From assembly GCF_000374645.1 (NCBI RefSeq), contig NZ_KB894801.1, positions 248,001-312,000 on the forward strand: a stretch of 64,000 nucleotides of DNA, written 5' to 3'. Shown one piece after another: positions 47,339 through 55,717 of this stretch. The translations under genes and the position numbers were made by a program. The notes under the pieces are model-generated. The model had not been told where the DNA came from, searched no databases, and was given only the letters and a program-made list of their open reading frames with translations. This DNA comes from Arhodomonas aquaeolei DSM 8974 (GTDB taxonomy: Bacteria; Pseudomonadota; Gammaproteobacteria; Nitrococcales; Nitrococcaceae). Position 1 is the stretch's first letter. Every line of letters starts with the position of its first letter.

Positions 47339-48073
47339 TTACGGCAGGCTCAGTCTCGCCGTTCGCCCGCCATCCACCGTGTACACCTGTCCCGTGATGA
47401 AGCCAGCCTCCTCGGCCGCGAGGAAGGCGACGAGGGCGGCAACCTCCTCGGGGATACCGGTTCGGGCCAGGGGGTGGATCCGGCCAATATCCCGGCGGAA
47501 CGCGTCCGGGTCTGGCGTGTTCTCGATGAAATCGACGTTCAGCTCGGTATCGATCCAGCCGGGAGCAACCGCGTTACAGCGAATGCCCTCCCCACCGTGA
47601 TCCACGGCGACGGCCCGGGTCAGCCCGTGCAGCCCGGCCTTGGAGGCGGAATAGGCCGCGTGCCCCGGGTTGGAGCCCAGGCCCTCTAGTGAACCCGTGT
47701 TCACGATGCTGCCACGGGCCTCACGCAGGTGCGGCAATGCGGCGCGGATCGTCAGGAAGGGTGCGGTCAGGTTCACGGCAAGCGTGCGATGCCAGTCCAT
47801 CACGCTCATCGCCTCGATCCCCGCCTCCTGCATAATGCCGACGTTGTTCACCAGGACGTCGAGTCGCCCGGCACGCCGAATCACCTCGTCGACGACCCGG
47901 CCGGGCCCCTCCGGGTCCGTGAAATCGGCCGTTATTCCCTCGAATTCCGCGTCCTGCCCGCGCTGTGCCGTGAACACCGTTGCCCCTTCCGTGCTCAGGC
48001 GCCGCGCTATCGCGCGCCCGATGCCGGAGCGGCCTCCGGTAACGAGCGCGACCTTGTCCTCGAATCTCCGCAT
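47339..48073 (-). CDS. Short-chain dehydrogenase/reductase
   Basis: This 244-residue NAD(P)-dependent oxidoreductase is a classical SDR. The cofactor motif is [10 protein letters not shown], the catalytic residues are Ser in NTGSLEG and YxxxK in YSASK, and NNVGIMQ is the NNAG-type block. The C terminus [19 protein letters not shown] is typical of FabG-like enzymes. The substrate is unknown. The ATG at 48073 matches the usual SDR N terminus ([14 protein letters not shown]). It lies between the lipoprotein gene and tRNA-Ser. Confidence 0.88.
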   Translation of the reverse strand: MRRFEDKVALVTGGRSGIGRAIARRLSTEGATVFTAQRGQDAEFEGITADFTDPEGPGRVVDEVIRRAGRLDVLVNNVGIMQEAGIEAMSVMDWHRTLAVNLTAPFLTIRAALPHLREARGSIVNTGSLEGLGSNPGHAAYSASKAGLHGLTRAVAVDHGGEGIRCNAVAPGWIDTELNVDFIENTPDPDAFRRDIGRIHPLARTGIPEEVAALVAFLAAEEAGFITGQVYTVDGGRTARLSLP

Positions 48074-48232
48074 AAGCGCACACTCCCCTGAACAACCGCG
48101 AACAGATGGCATACCGTCCATACACCCGCCGCTCAAACGGCGGCCCTGTCCCGCATCAAGCAAGGATGCCGGAACGCTCCGTCTCAATGGGGGTGCGGGA
48201 AAGTCTCTGGAAACGGGGGTAAGACGGGATAG

Positions 48233-48321
<89 letters not shown>

Positions 48322-48386
48322 GTATTCTCGCCCCGCCGGGCTGCTGCCGACGAGGCGCTAAAGGGTAAACGACTCGGCAGGCGAGA

Positions 48387-48737
48387 TCAATTACCCTGCC
48401 CGGGATCGTTTCCGCCGCGACCCGGGCCGTACATCGACACCGGAAAGGGCGTGACGTTACCCCCCTCGGCGTCGGAGATCTTGGCGTGGCCCTCCTTCTC
48501 CACCTCGTCGACGCGGATGATGGAGTGCATGGGGATGAAGCTGCGCTTCACGCCGGCAAACTCACTCTTGAGCTTTTCCTCGGAGGGGTCAACGACGACC
48601 TGGGTGTGCTCGCCGAAGATGAGCTCCTCGATCTGCACAAAGCCCATGATGCCGCCGTCGCCCACGCTGTGTGCGTAGAGTTCGTAGACCTTGCCCTTGT
48701 TGTGGAAGATCACGCGATAGATGGTCTTGCTCGCCAT
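48387..48737 (-). CDS. DUF1820 protein
   Basis: This 116-residue protein matches the gammaproteobacterial DUF1820 family of unknown function. Landmarks are [17 protein letters not shown] near the N terminus, [31 protein letters not shown] and [15 protein letters not shown]. The tail after residue 95 is low in complexity. The ATG at 48737 is fixed by the family start (MASKTIYRV). tRNA-Ser is the next gene downstream. Confidence 0.88.
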   Translation of the reverse strand: MASKTIYRVIFHNKGKVYELYAHSVGDGGIMGFVQIEELIFGEHTQVVVDPSEEKLKSEFAGVKRSFIPMHSIIRVDEVEKEGHAKISDAEGGNVTPFPVSMYGPGRGGNDPGQGN

Positions 48738-48926
48738 GGCATTCCTGCTCTCGATGAGTCCGCGCAATGGTCGCGGACGATACCACATGCGCGCCCGGCA
48801 GGCGCCCCGTCTGCGTTCGCCGCACCTCCTGCCGCCACTCTGCGCCAATACACCGGGGGAGGGAACCGCCCTCGCCGTCCCGGCGTTAGCCTGGAACAGC
48901 GACGGCGTTTTCCGGCACCCGCCGGC

Positions 48927-50288
48927 TCAGCCGAGGTAGACACTCGCCCTCGGATAACGAAGTAGCCGGGTCGCCGGCGTGGCGAGCACGAAGCCCACCG
49001 ACAGCGGCCCCACGCGCCCGAGGAACATCAGCGCCATGATCACCCACTCGCCGAAGGTGTTGAGCTCCGGGGTTACCCCGCGGGACAGCCCGACCGTGCC
49101 GAAGGCGGACGCCGCCTCGAAGGCGATGTCCAGGAACGGCAGATTGTGCGTGGCCACCAGCAGGAACGCACCGATCATCACCGCGAGCAGCCCGATGAAG
49201 GTCAGCGCGAGGACCTTGAGCACGTCCTCCGCGCCGATGGTGCGGCCGAAGGCCACGGGCTCGTGGCGCCGGCGCAGAAACGCGCCGGTCGCGAAGATCA
49301 GCACCATGAAGGTGGTGACCTTGATACCGCCGGCCGTCGAGGTACTGCCACCACCGATGAACATCAGCGAGATCATCATCAGCGCGCTGGCATCCGTGAT
49401 GCCGCCCATGTCCACGGTATTGAACCCGGCGGTACGTGGTGTCGTGCCCTGGAACCAGGCCGCCCACAGGCGGTCGCCGGTATGCGCGAGCCCGCCCAGG
49501 GTCTCCGGATTGTGCCACTCCAGTCCGGCGAAGGCGGCAACCGCCCAGACGTTGAGCGCGATCGTGCCGATCAGCATCAGCTTGGTATGCAGCGACAGCC
49601 GGCGGATGCTGCGTCTCGCGAGCAGCTCGTTGACCACGGCGAAGCCGAGCCCGCCCGCTATGTAGAGCGCCGGGATGGTGAGGTTCACCACCGGGTCCCC
49701 CGCCCACTGCGCGAGGCTGCCGTGGAACAGCGAGAAGCCCGCGTTGTTGAACGCGGAGATCGCATGGAAGGCGGCGTTGAACAGCCCATCCCCCCAGCCC
49801 TGAACGGGCACCCAGCGTGCCGCGAGCAGCAGCGTGCCCACCAGCTCGAAGAGGATCACCTGCAGGAAGATCACCCGCACGAGGCCGACCACGTCCCCGA
49901 TGGAGGTCCGGTTGAGGTCCTCGCGCAGGAGCATCTGGTGGCTCAGGCCGATGCGGTGCCCGAGGGCGGAGAGCGCGAGTACCGCAAAGGCCATCACACC
50001 GAGGCCGCCGAGCTGGATGAGCACGGCAATGACCAGCTCGCCGAAACGCGTGAAGGTCGCCGCCGTGTCCACCACCACCAGGCCGGTGACGGTCACCGCC
50101 GAGGTCGCCGTGAAGGCGGCCTGCTGCAGGCTGATCGGCCGTATGGTCGCCCAGGGCAGGCTCAGCAGTACCGTGCCGATCACGATCAGGGCGAGAAAGG
50201 TGACCGCGAGGGTGAGCGGCGGCGGCAGCCGCACGATGCGCCGCCGGCGGCGCGAGGGCGGCCGCTGGAAACGCATCCAGTGCCTCAT
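48927..50288 (-). CDS. ktrB: KtrB-type potassium transporter membrane subunit
   Basis: KtrB is the K+-conducting subunit of the Ktr system, often coupled to Na+. The 453-residue product has a basic N-terminal tail (about 1-20) and four pore loops with the key glycines: TSAVTVTGLVVV, FNNAGFSLFH, GGSTSTAGGIKVTT and SAFGTVGLSRGVT. It is shorter than TrkH, consistent with KtrB. The ATG overlaps the stop of ktrA by 4 bp (ATGA), so the two subunits are translationally coupled. Confidence 0.92.
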   Translation of the reverse strand: MRHWMRFQRPPSRRRRRIVRLPPPLTLAVTFLALIVIGTVLLSLPWATIRPISLQQAAFTATSAVTVTGLVVVDTAATFTRFGELVIAVLIQLGGLGVMAFAVLALSALGHRIGLSHQMLLREDLNRTSIGDVVGLVRVIFLQVILFELVGTLLLAARWVPVQGWGDGLFNAAFHAISAFNNAGFSLFHGSLAQWAGDPVVNLTIPALYIAGGLGFAVVNELLARRSIRRLSLHTKLMLIGTIALNVWAVAAFAGLEWHNPETLGGLAHTGDRLWAAWFQGTTPRTAGFNTVDMGGITDASALMMISLMFIGGGSTSTAGGIKVTTFMVLIFATGAFLRRRHEPVAFGRTIGAEDVLKVLALTFIGLLAVMIGAFLLVATHNLPFLDIAFEAASAFGTVGLSRGVTPELNTFGEWVIMALMFLGRVGPLSVGFVLATPATRLLRYPRASVYLG

Positions 50289-50998
50289 AGGATGTCCGCG
50301 AGAGCGCGGAGGTGCACCTGCTTGCCAACCACGACCAGCCGGTCGCCCTCCCGCAGGGCGGTGACGGTCTTCTCGTCGCGGATCAGCTCATCGCCGCGCT
50401 TGAGTGCGAGCAGCTCGATACCGAAGCGCTCTTCCAGCTCGAGATCACCCACCGTGGAGTCGGTGACGGTCTCGCTCAGCGCCAGCTCGACCACGAAGTA
50501 GTCGCTGCCGAGGCTGATGTAGTCCAGCACGAACGGGTAGTTGAGCGAGTAGGCCACGCGCACGCCGATCTCGAACTCCGGGTGGACGATGCGGTCCGCC
50601 CCGAGCTTGCTGAGGATGCGGTGGTGTGCCGGGCTCTTGGCCTTGACCCACACCCGCGGCACGCCGAGGTGCTTGAGCCCCAGCGTGCACAGGATGTTCG
50701 ACTCCAGGTTCTCGCCGATCGCCACCACGGCGGCGTCGAAGTCCCCGAGGCCCAGCTCCTCCAGGGCGCGCTCGTCGCGCACATCCGCGGAGACGATGTG
50801 GGTGAATTCCTCGGCCAGGGTGTTCACCCGCTCCTCGTCCTCGTCGACCGCCAGCACCTCGTTACCGAGCTCCTCGAGCTGCTGCGCCACCGTGGTCCCG
50901 AAGTTGCCCAGTCCCAGCACGGCGAACTTGCCGTGTCCTGGCTTGACGTCCGGCCGTCCGGACTCGCGGCCGTTGCCGCCGGTCTTTTCCTTCGCCAT
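50285..50998 (-). CDS. ktrA: KtrA-type regulatory subunit (RCK domain)
   Basis: KtrA forms the cytoplasmic ring that gates KtrB in response to ATP/ADP and c-di-AMP or NAD-type ligands. The 237-residue product has a short charged N terminus, then the Rossmann motif VLGLGNFGTTVAQQL, a nucleotide-binding VDEDEERVNTL, and a C-terminal RCK_C domain. The ATG at 50998 is preceded by unconserved frame. It is first in the ktrA-ktrB unit. yjbQ lies 14 bp upstream on the same strand and may be part of the same transcript. Confidence 0.92.
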   Translation of the reverse strand: MAKEKTGGNGRESGRPDVKPGHGKFAVLGLGNFGTTVAQQLEELGNEVLAVDEDEERVNTLAEEFTHIVSADVRDERALEELGLGDFDAAVVAIGENLESNILCTLGLKHLGVPRVWVKAKSPAHHRILSKLGADRIVHPEFEIGVRVAYSLNYPFVLDYISLGSDYFVVELALSETVTDSTVGDLELEERFGIELLALKRGDELIRDEKTVTALREGDRLVVVGKQVHLRALADIL

Positions 50999-51012
50999 GC
51001 CGCCCCCGTGTC

Positions 51013-51423
<411 letters not shown>

Positions 51424-51500
51424 CGACCCTCCCGGTCGTCCACCGCACCTGCGGCGCTGAATGACTGACCCGCTAGGCGCCGCGCACGCGGCTGCTACGC

Positions 51501-51527
51501 GGAATCCCTTACGTAATGAACCGAATG
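51501..51527 (+). promoter_or_regulatory. Possible ECF-sigma promoter before the bufferin cluster
   Basis: GGAATC (51501-51506) and CGAATG (51522-51527) are 15 bp apart, a layout like ECF-sigma promoters, about 97 bp before the bufferin precursor start. Bufferin operons are known to be stress-induced, but the match is weak and this is a guess. Confidence 0.25.
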
Positions 51528-51623
51528 GGCGCGGCCCGCCGTGCCCACCATGATTACTCCCGAGCGTCGCGACGGCAACGCCGCGGTGCGAAACACCCGA
51601 CAACGCGCAAGAGGAGACACGTT

Positions 51624-51935
51624 ATGTCCACCACCAACCGCTACACCGCCCTCGGCCTCGCCGGCGCTTTCGCCCTAGCGTTGAGCGGTGCCGCGCTCAC
51701 GGGCACGGCCGTCGCCGCCGAAAAGGACATGGTCAAGTGCTACGGCGTCGCCAAGGCCGGCCAGAACGACTGCAAGGCCGGCCCCGGGACCACCTGCGCC
51801 GGGACCTCCTCGGTGGACTACCAGGGCAACGTCTGGAAGCTCGTGCCCGCCGGCACCTGCGAGTCCATGGCGCTGCCCGGCGGTCGCACCGGCAGCCTCG
51901 AGCCGCTGGACCGGGACGTGCCCGCCAAGGGCTAA
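51624..51935 (+). CDS. bufA1: Bufferin-type RiPP precursor (DUF2282, BufA1-like)
   Basis: This 103-residue secreted precursor has a signal peptide (about 1-32, ending TAVAA) and a short mature part with four cysteines at 39, 50, 58 and 79. The pattern [35 protein letters not shown] matches DUF2282/BufA1 bufferin precursors. In characterised bufferins, the partner DUF692 enzyme modifies cysteines (reported as thiooxazoles) and the peptide chelates copper. An AGGAGA site precedes the ATG. bufB, bufC and doxX genes follow. Confidence 0.88.
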   Translation: MSTTNRYTALGLAGAFALALSGAALTGTAVAAEKDMVKCYGVAKAGQNDCKAGPGTTCAGTSSVDYQGNVWKLVPAGTCESMALPGGRTGSLEPLDRDVPAKG

Positions 51936-51972
51936 CGCCGGCCGGTCAGGGACGCCGCTCATGGAGGCAATC

Positions 51973-52860
51973 ATGTCCGAAACAGCCACGCGGACGTCCA
52001 TGATGCCGCCTGCGGACCCGATGCCGGCGCGAGCCGGCGTCGGGCTCAAGGCCCGGCATTACGCGAGCGTCGTCGGCGAGCGCCCGGACGTGGGCTTCTT
52101 CGAGGTCCACGCAGAGAACTACATGGGCGCCGGCGGCCCACCCCACGCCTGGCTTGCCGCCGTGCGCGAGCGCTACCCGCTGTCCGTGCACGGGGTGGGG
52201 ATGAACATCGGCGGCGAGGGCGCCCTGGACACCGCCCACCTCGCCCGCCTCCGCGGCGTGGTGGACCGCTACGAGCCCGCGCTCGTCTCCGAGCACCTGG
52301 CGTGGTCCGGTCACGGCGGCGCCTATTTCAATGACCTCCTGCCCCTGCCCTACACGCGGGAGACACTGGTCCGCGTGATCGACCGTGTCGACCGGGTGCA
52401 GTGCACGCTGGGCCGGCGCATCCTCATCGAAAACCCGTCCACCTACGTGTGCTTCGGCGGCGATGAAATGGACGAGGTGACCTTCCTCAGCGAACTCGCG
52501 CGGCACAGTGGCTGCGGCCTGCTGCTCGACGTGAACAACGTCGCCGTGTCGGCGACAAACCACGACCACGACCCGGCCGCCTACATCGACGCATTTCCCA
52601 CCGGTCCCGTTGACGAGATCCATCTCGCCGGCCATGCCCTGGGCCACGACGACACCGGCGCCCCGTTCGCCATCGACAGCCATGACCGACGGGTCGCTGA
52701 CACGGTCTGGGCGCTCTACGAGCGCACCCTCCTCCGCAGCGGTCCAGTGCCGACACTGATCGAGTGGGACGGCGACGTCCCCGAGTTGCCGGTCCTCCTC
52801 GACGAGGCGCGGCGGGCCGACACCCGGCTCACCGACGCCCCCCGGGAGGCCACCTCATGA
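51973..52860 (+). CDS. bufB: DUF692 multinuclear non-heme iron oxidase, BufB-like
   Basis: This 295-residue TIM-barrel enzyme belongs to the DUF692/MNIO family, which modifies cysteines in RiPP precursors. Candidate iron ligands are in FEVHAENY (about 43-50), LSVHGVGMN, SEHLAW (E107, H108), LLDVNNV (about 185-190), IHLAGH and TLIEWD. GGAGG five bases before ATG 51973 supports that start over 51961. The next gene overlaps its stop by 4 bp. Context with DUF2282, DUF2063 and DoxX defines a bufferin operon. Confidence 0.9.
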   Translation: MSETATRTSMMPPADPMPARAGVGLKARHYASVVGERPDVGFFEVHAENYMGAGGPPHAWLAAVRERYPLSVHGVGMNIGGEGALDTAHLARLRGVVDRYEPALVSEHLAWSGHGGAYFNDLLPLPYTRETLVRVIDRVDRVQCTLGRRILIENPSTYVCFGGDEMDEVTFLSELARHSGCGLLLDVNNVAVSATNHDHDPAAYIDAFPTGPVDEIHLAGHALGHDDTGAPFAIDSHDRRVADTVWALYERTLLRSGPVPTLIEWDGDVPELPVLLDEARRADTRLTDAPREATS

Positions 52861-53612
52861 GCGCCTCTGCAACCCTCGAGACAGCGCTGGCCAGCGCGCT
52901 GCGCCGTCCGGGCGCACCCGCCCCCGCCGGCGTGACGCCGCCGGGACGGCTCGACATCCACCGCAACAACATCCACGTCAGCCTCGTGGAGGCATTGCGC
53001 GAGGCCTATCCGGTCACCGAACGACTGGTGGGCGAGGCGTTCTTCCACGCCATGGCGCGGACGTACGTGGCCGACGAACTGCCGGACTCACCGGTACTGC
53101 TGGCCTACGGCGCCGGCTTTCCCGCGTTCATCGAGACCTTCCGCGCCGCCGCCGGACTGCCGTACCTCCCGGACGTCGCCCGGCTCGAACGCGCCAGACT
53201 GGAGGCCTATCACGCCGCCGACGCCGACGCCCTTGCCCCGGAGGCACTCTCCAATGTGCACGCGGACGCCCTGACCGGCCTGCGGCTCACGCTGCACCCG
53301 GCCACACGGATCGTGGCCAGCCCCTGGCCGGTAACGTCGATCTGGGAGACGAACACCCACGACGAGTCCGTCCGCCCCGTGGATCTCGGCAGCGGCGGCG
53401 GCACCGCACTGGTCACCCGGCCCGTCCTCCAGGTGTACACACAGTGCCTGCCCGGCCGGGCGGACGTGTTCATCCGCGCACTCGATACGGGCCAGAGCCT
53501 GCCGGAGGCCGCGGGAACCGTGGCCGAGGCGGACGCGTCCTTCGACCTGGCCACCGTGCTTCAGGCGCTCCTGACGACCGGCGCACTCGCCGGCTACCGC
53601 CTCGACCCGTAA
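52857..53612 (+). CDS. bufC: DUF2063 RiPP-recognition partner, BufC-like
   Basis: This 251-residue protein has the DUF2063 N-terminal domain (LDIHRNNIHVSLVEALREAYPVTERLVGE, here marked by HRNNIHVSLVEAL and YPVTERLVG). A C-terminal winged-helix-like part of about 100 residues follows. In related systems this protein binds the precursor and delivers it to the DUF692 enzyme. The ATG overlaps the bufB stop (ATGA), so the pair is made together. Confidence 0.88.
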   Translation: MSASATLETALASALRRPGAPAPAGVTPPGRLDIHRNNIHVSLVEALREAYPVTERLVGEAFFHAMARTYVADELPDSPVLLAYGAGFPAFIETFRAAAGLPYLPDVARLERARLEAYHAADADALAPEALSNVHADALTGLRLTLHPATRIVASPWPVTSIWETNTHDESVRPVDLGSGGGTALVTRPVLQVYTQCLPGRADVFIRALDTGQSLPEAAGTVAEADASFDLATVLQALLTTGALAGYRLDP

Positions 53613-53634
53613 GCCTGCAAGGGAGGGAGACCCC

Positions 53635-54141
53635 ATGCGCGTCGCGACTGCACCGATCGTCACCGGGCTGAACCGGGCCTCGCGGATACCCGGGGTGATA
53701 AGCACCTGGCTCGGCCGGCTGCCGGCGAGCGTGCCCCAGCTCGTGCTGCGCCTCACCATGGCAATCCCGTTCTGGCACTCGGGGTTGACTAAATTCGACG
53801 GGTTTCTCCAGCCCTCGCCCGGCGCGGTGTGGCTGTTCACCAACGACTTCCGCCTGCACATTCTCGGCGGGACGTACGCCTACCCTTTCCCGGCGCTGAT
53901 GGCGACCCTCTCCGGCATCGGTGAGCTGGTGTTCCCCGTCATGCTGGTCCTGGGCCTGGGGACCCGCCTCGCCGCCGCCGGGATGCTTGCGATGACCGCG
54001 ATCATCCAGCTCACGATCCCGGACGCGTGGCAGGCCTACCACCTGCCCTGGGCGGCGATGCTGCTGGCGATCATCGCCCACGGACCGGGGCGGATCTCTC
54101 TGGACGCCGTCGTGGCGAGCCGCCTGATGCGGTCCGCCTGA
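53635..54141 (+). CDS. DoxX-family membrane protein
   Basis: This 168-residue protein has about four membrane segments and matches the DoxX family: LVLRLTMAIPFWHSGLTKFDG near the N terminus and LSGIGELVFPVMLVLGLGTRLAA in the middle. It follows bufC by 22 bp with a GGGAGGGAGA ribosome site. DoxX proteins are frequent fourth genes of bufferin operons, but their biochemical role is unclear. It may deal with redox or metal steps at the inner membrane. Confidence 0.85.
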   Translation: MRVATAPIVTGLNRASRIPGVISTWLGRLPASVPQLVLRLTMAIPFWHSGLTKFDGFLQPSPGAVWLFTNDFRLHILGGTYAYPFPALMATLSGIGELVFPVMLVLGLGTRLAAAGMLAMTAIIQLTIPDAWQAYHLPWAAMLLAIIAHGPGRISLDAVVASRLMRSA

Positions 54142-54210
54142 CCGGCCGCCGGTATGCCCGCCCCCCCGCTCGGTAGTAGGGTAACGGGTTTAGGGGCAGT
54201 CACGACGGGC

Positions 54211-54669
54211 ATGATGTACGGCTGGGAAGGCAAACCCTTTGCGCAGATAGAGCGGCTCACGCGTCGGCGCGATCCGCAACGCTATCCGGTAGCCGCGGTA
54301 ACCAGCGATGGCGAGAGCGAGGTCATCGAGTGGTTCCGCAACGTCGCAGAGCTGCAGCAGTACCTGGTGCGCATGGAGCCCCAGCGCTGGGGCGTCGAGG
54401 GCGGCACGCTCATCGAGCTCAAGACGGAGCTGGAACGCGCGCTCACGCCGCTGTCCGTCGCCGGCCTGGCCCCGGCGCTGCGCGAGGCCTACAACAACGC
54501 GCTCGACGGACGTTTCCGCATCATCTGGTGGGGCACGCTCGAAGAACTGGTGGAAGGCGGCACCGGCTGGCCGGCCTCGGTCCTGCGGGCCGCCGGTGCC
54601 GAAGGGCTGAACGACGACGACCGCCGGGTCCGCGTGCTGGAGTGGCTGGCCTCGCACCGGCCGGAGTAA
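54211..54669 (+). CDS. Hypothetical protein
   Basis: This 152-residue predicted cytoplasmic protein is not recognised. It begins MMYGWEGKPFAQIERLTRR and has an acidic, helix-rich body (LIELKTELERALTPLS, ALREAYNNALDG), ending in WLASHRPE. No signal peptide, membrane segment, cysteine or known motif is seen. Codon use looks like the neighbouring genes, which supports a real gene. ATGs at 54211 and 54214 are equally possible, and one at 54154 extends the frame. It follows the bufferin operon by about 70 bp and might be part of it. Confidence 0.6.
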   Translation: MMYGWEGKPFAQIERLTRRRDPQRYPVAAVTSDGESEVIEWFRNVAELQQYLVRMEPQRWGVEGGTLIELKTELERALTPLSVAGLAPALREAYNNALDGRFRIIWWGTLEELVEGGTGWPASVLRAAGAEGLNDDDRRVRVLEWLASHRPE

Positions 54670-55461
54670 CGCTCCCCGACCCATCGTCAGGTCCGGGCAC
54701 GCGGATCCGGGGCTGGACACCGGAGACGGGCGATACCCGGCCGCGCCTACGGGACCCTGCACACGAGCGCCGCCCCGGCATGCGCAGCGACACCACCTCT
54801 GGATCAGCCACCGGTGGCGTACGGCATCCCGCTGTGCCGACAGGCGCTTGGTCCACCTCTCCGTCCAGCAAACCGGACGACGCCACCGCAGCCGTAGCCG
54901 TCGTTTGCGAGGGGCAACCGAGTTACCGCTCCCGGCTTGCTCCGTCTGCGTTGGTGCTGGCAGAACGTACGCACATCGGGGTTATGTCGCGGTTGTAAGG
55001 TCGGCCGCTCAAGGCAGTCGACGTTACCAGCGCCGCAGGGCGGGATGTTGGCTGCCAGGAGCAGCCAACCTACAACACTATGGGGCTCGGGTAGGTCGGT
55101 CGCTCCTGGCAACCGACGGCCGATCGCCGGGCAGAACCTGGCGGTTGCGGGGAACCGGCCAGCCGCGTAGGCATGGACACGGCGCGTGGCCGTAGCCGAC
55201 CTACGGGCAAGGAGCCCTGGGAGGACATCGCGCGACACCCCGGCTCTACCCGATCACCGTCGGCCGACAGGACCATAACACCGAGCCGCATCGATATCGT
55301 GACACCCGCCCACGACGGTCACACCACGTAGGTCGGGCGCCGTAGGCGTGCGACATCCCGATCCCGGCCGCGGTGCCCGTCGCACACCGTCCGTGGCCGC
55401 GCCCGATCCACGGCTCCCGCCCTTCCCCCGGGCCACCGCCACGCGGACGGCGTCACGGCGG
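54670..55461. other. Non-coding region with REP-like elements
   Basis: No convincing gene lies in these 792 bp between the hypothetical gene and DUF1244. The middle holds a cluster of REP-like palindromic units, listed separately. The flanks (54670-54990 and 55357-55461) show nothing recognisable. Confidence 0.6.
54990..55356. repeat. Cluster of REP-like palindromic units
   Basis: Five related units share the head GTAGGTCGG or close variants, in alternating orientation: 54995-55022 (+), 55047-55074 (-), 55091-55117 (+), about 55170-55204 (-) and 55328-55354 (+). The first three agree on TGTAGGTyGGyyGCTCCTGGCArCCgAC, quoted here in short as GTyGGyyGCTCCTGGCA. Each folds into a hairpin, for example GTTGGCTGC / GCAGCCAAC at 55047-55069. 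The first two form an inverted pair like a REPIN. Confidence 0.65.
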
Positions 55462-55707
55462 TCAGGTCTGGTAGCGGGCCTTCCACTCCTCGTAGGGCAT
55501 GCCGTAGATGTCCTCCCGCGCCTGCTCGTAGTCCATGCCGACGCCGCGTTCCTCCGCGGCGGCGAGATACCACTTGGACAGGCAGTTGCGGCAGAAACCG
55601 GCAAGATTCATCAGGTCGATGTTCTGGACCTCGGTGTGCTCGCGCAGGTGTGCCACCAGCCGGCGGAACGCCGCCGCCTCCAGCTCGGTACGGGTCTGTT
55701 CGTCCAC
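55462..55707 (-). CDS. DUF1244 protein
   Basis: This 81-residue protein matches DUF1244, a small proteobacterial family of unknown function. Landmarks are FRRLVAHLREHTEVQNIDLMNL, quoted in part as HLREHTEVQNIDLM, then GFCRNCLSKWY and GMDYEQAREDIYGMPYEEWK. The start is GTG at 55707, preceded by GAGGAG. The CxxC pair (CRNC) may bind metal. It lies just downstream of the PAS-GGDEF-EAL gene on the same strand (10-bp gap) and is likely co-transcribed. Confidence 0.88.
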   Translation of the reverse strand: MDEQTRTELEAAAFRRLVAHLREHTEVQNIDLMNLAGFCRNCLSKWYLAAAEERGVGMDYEQAREDIYGMPYEEWKARYQT

Positions 55708-55717
55708 GCTCGCCTCC

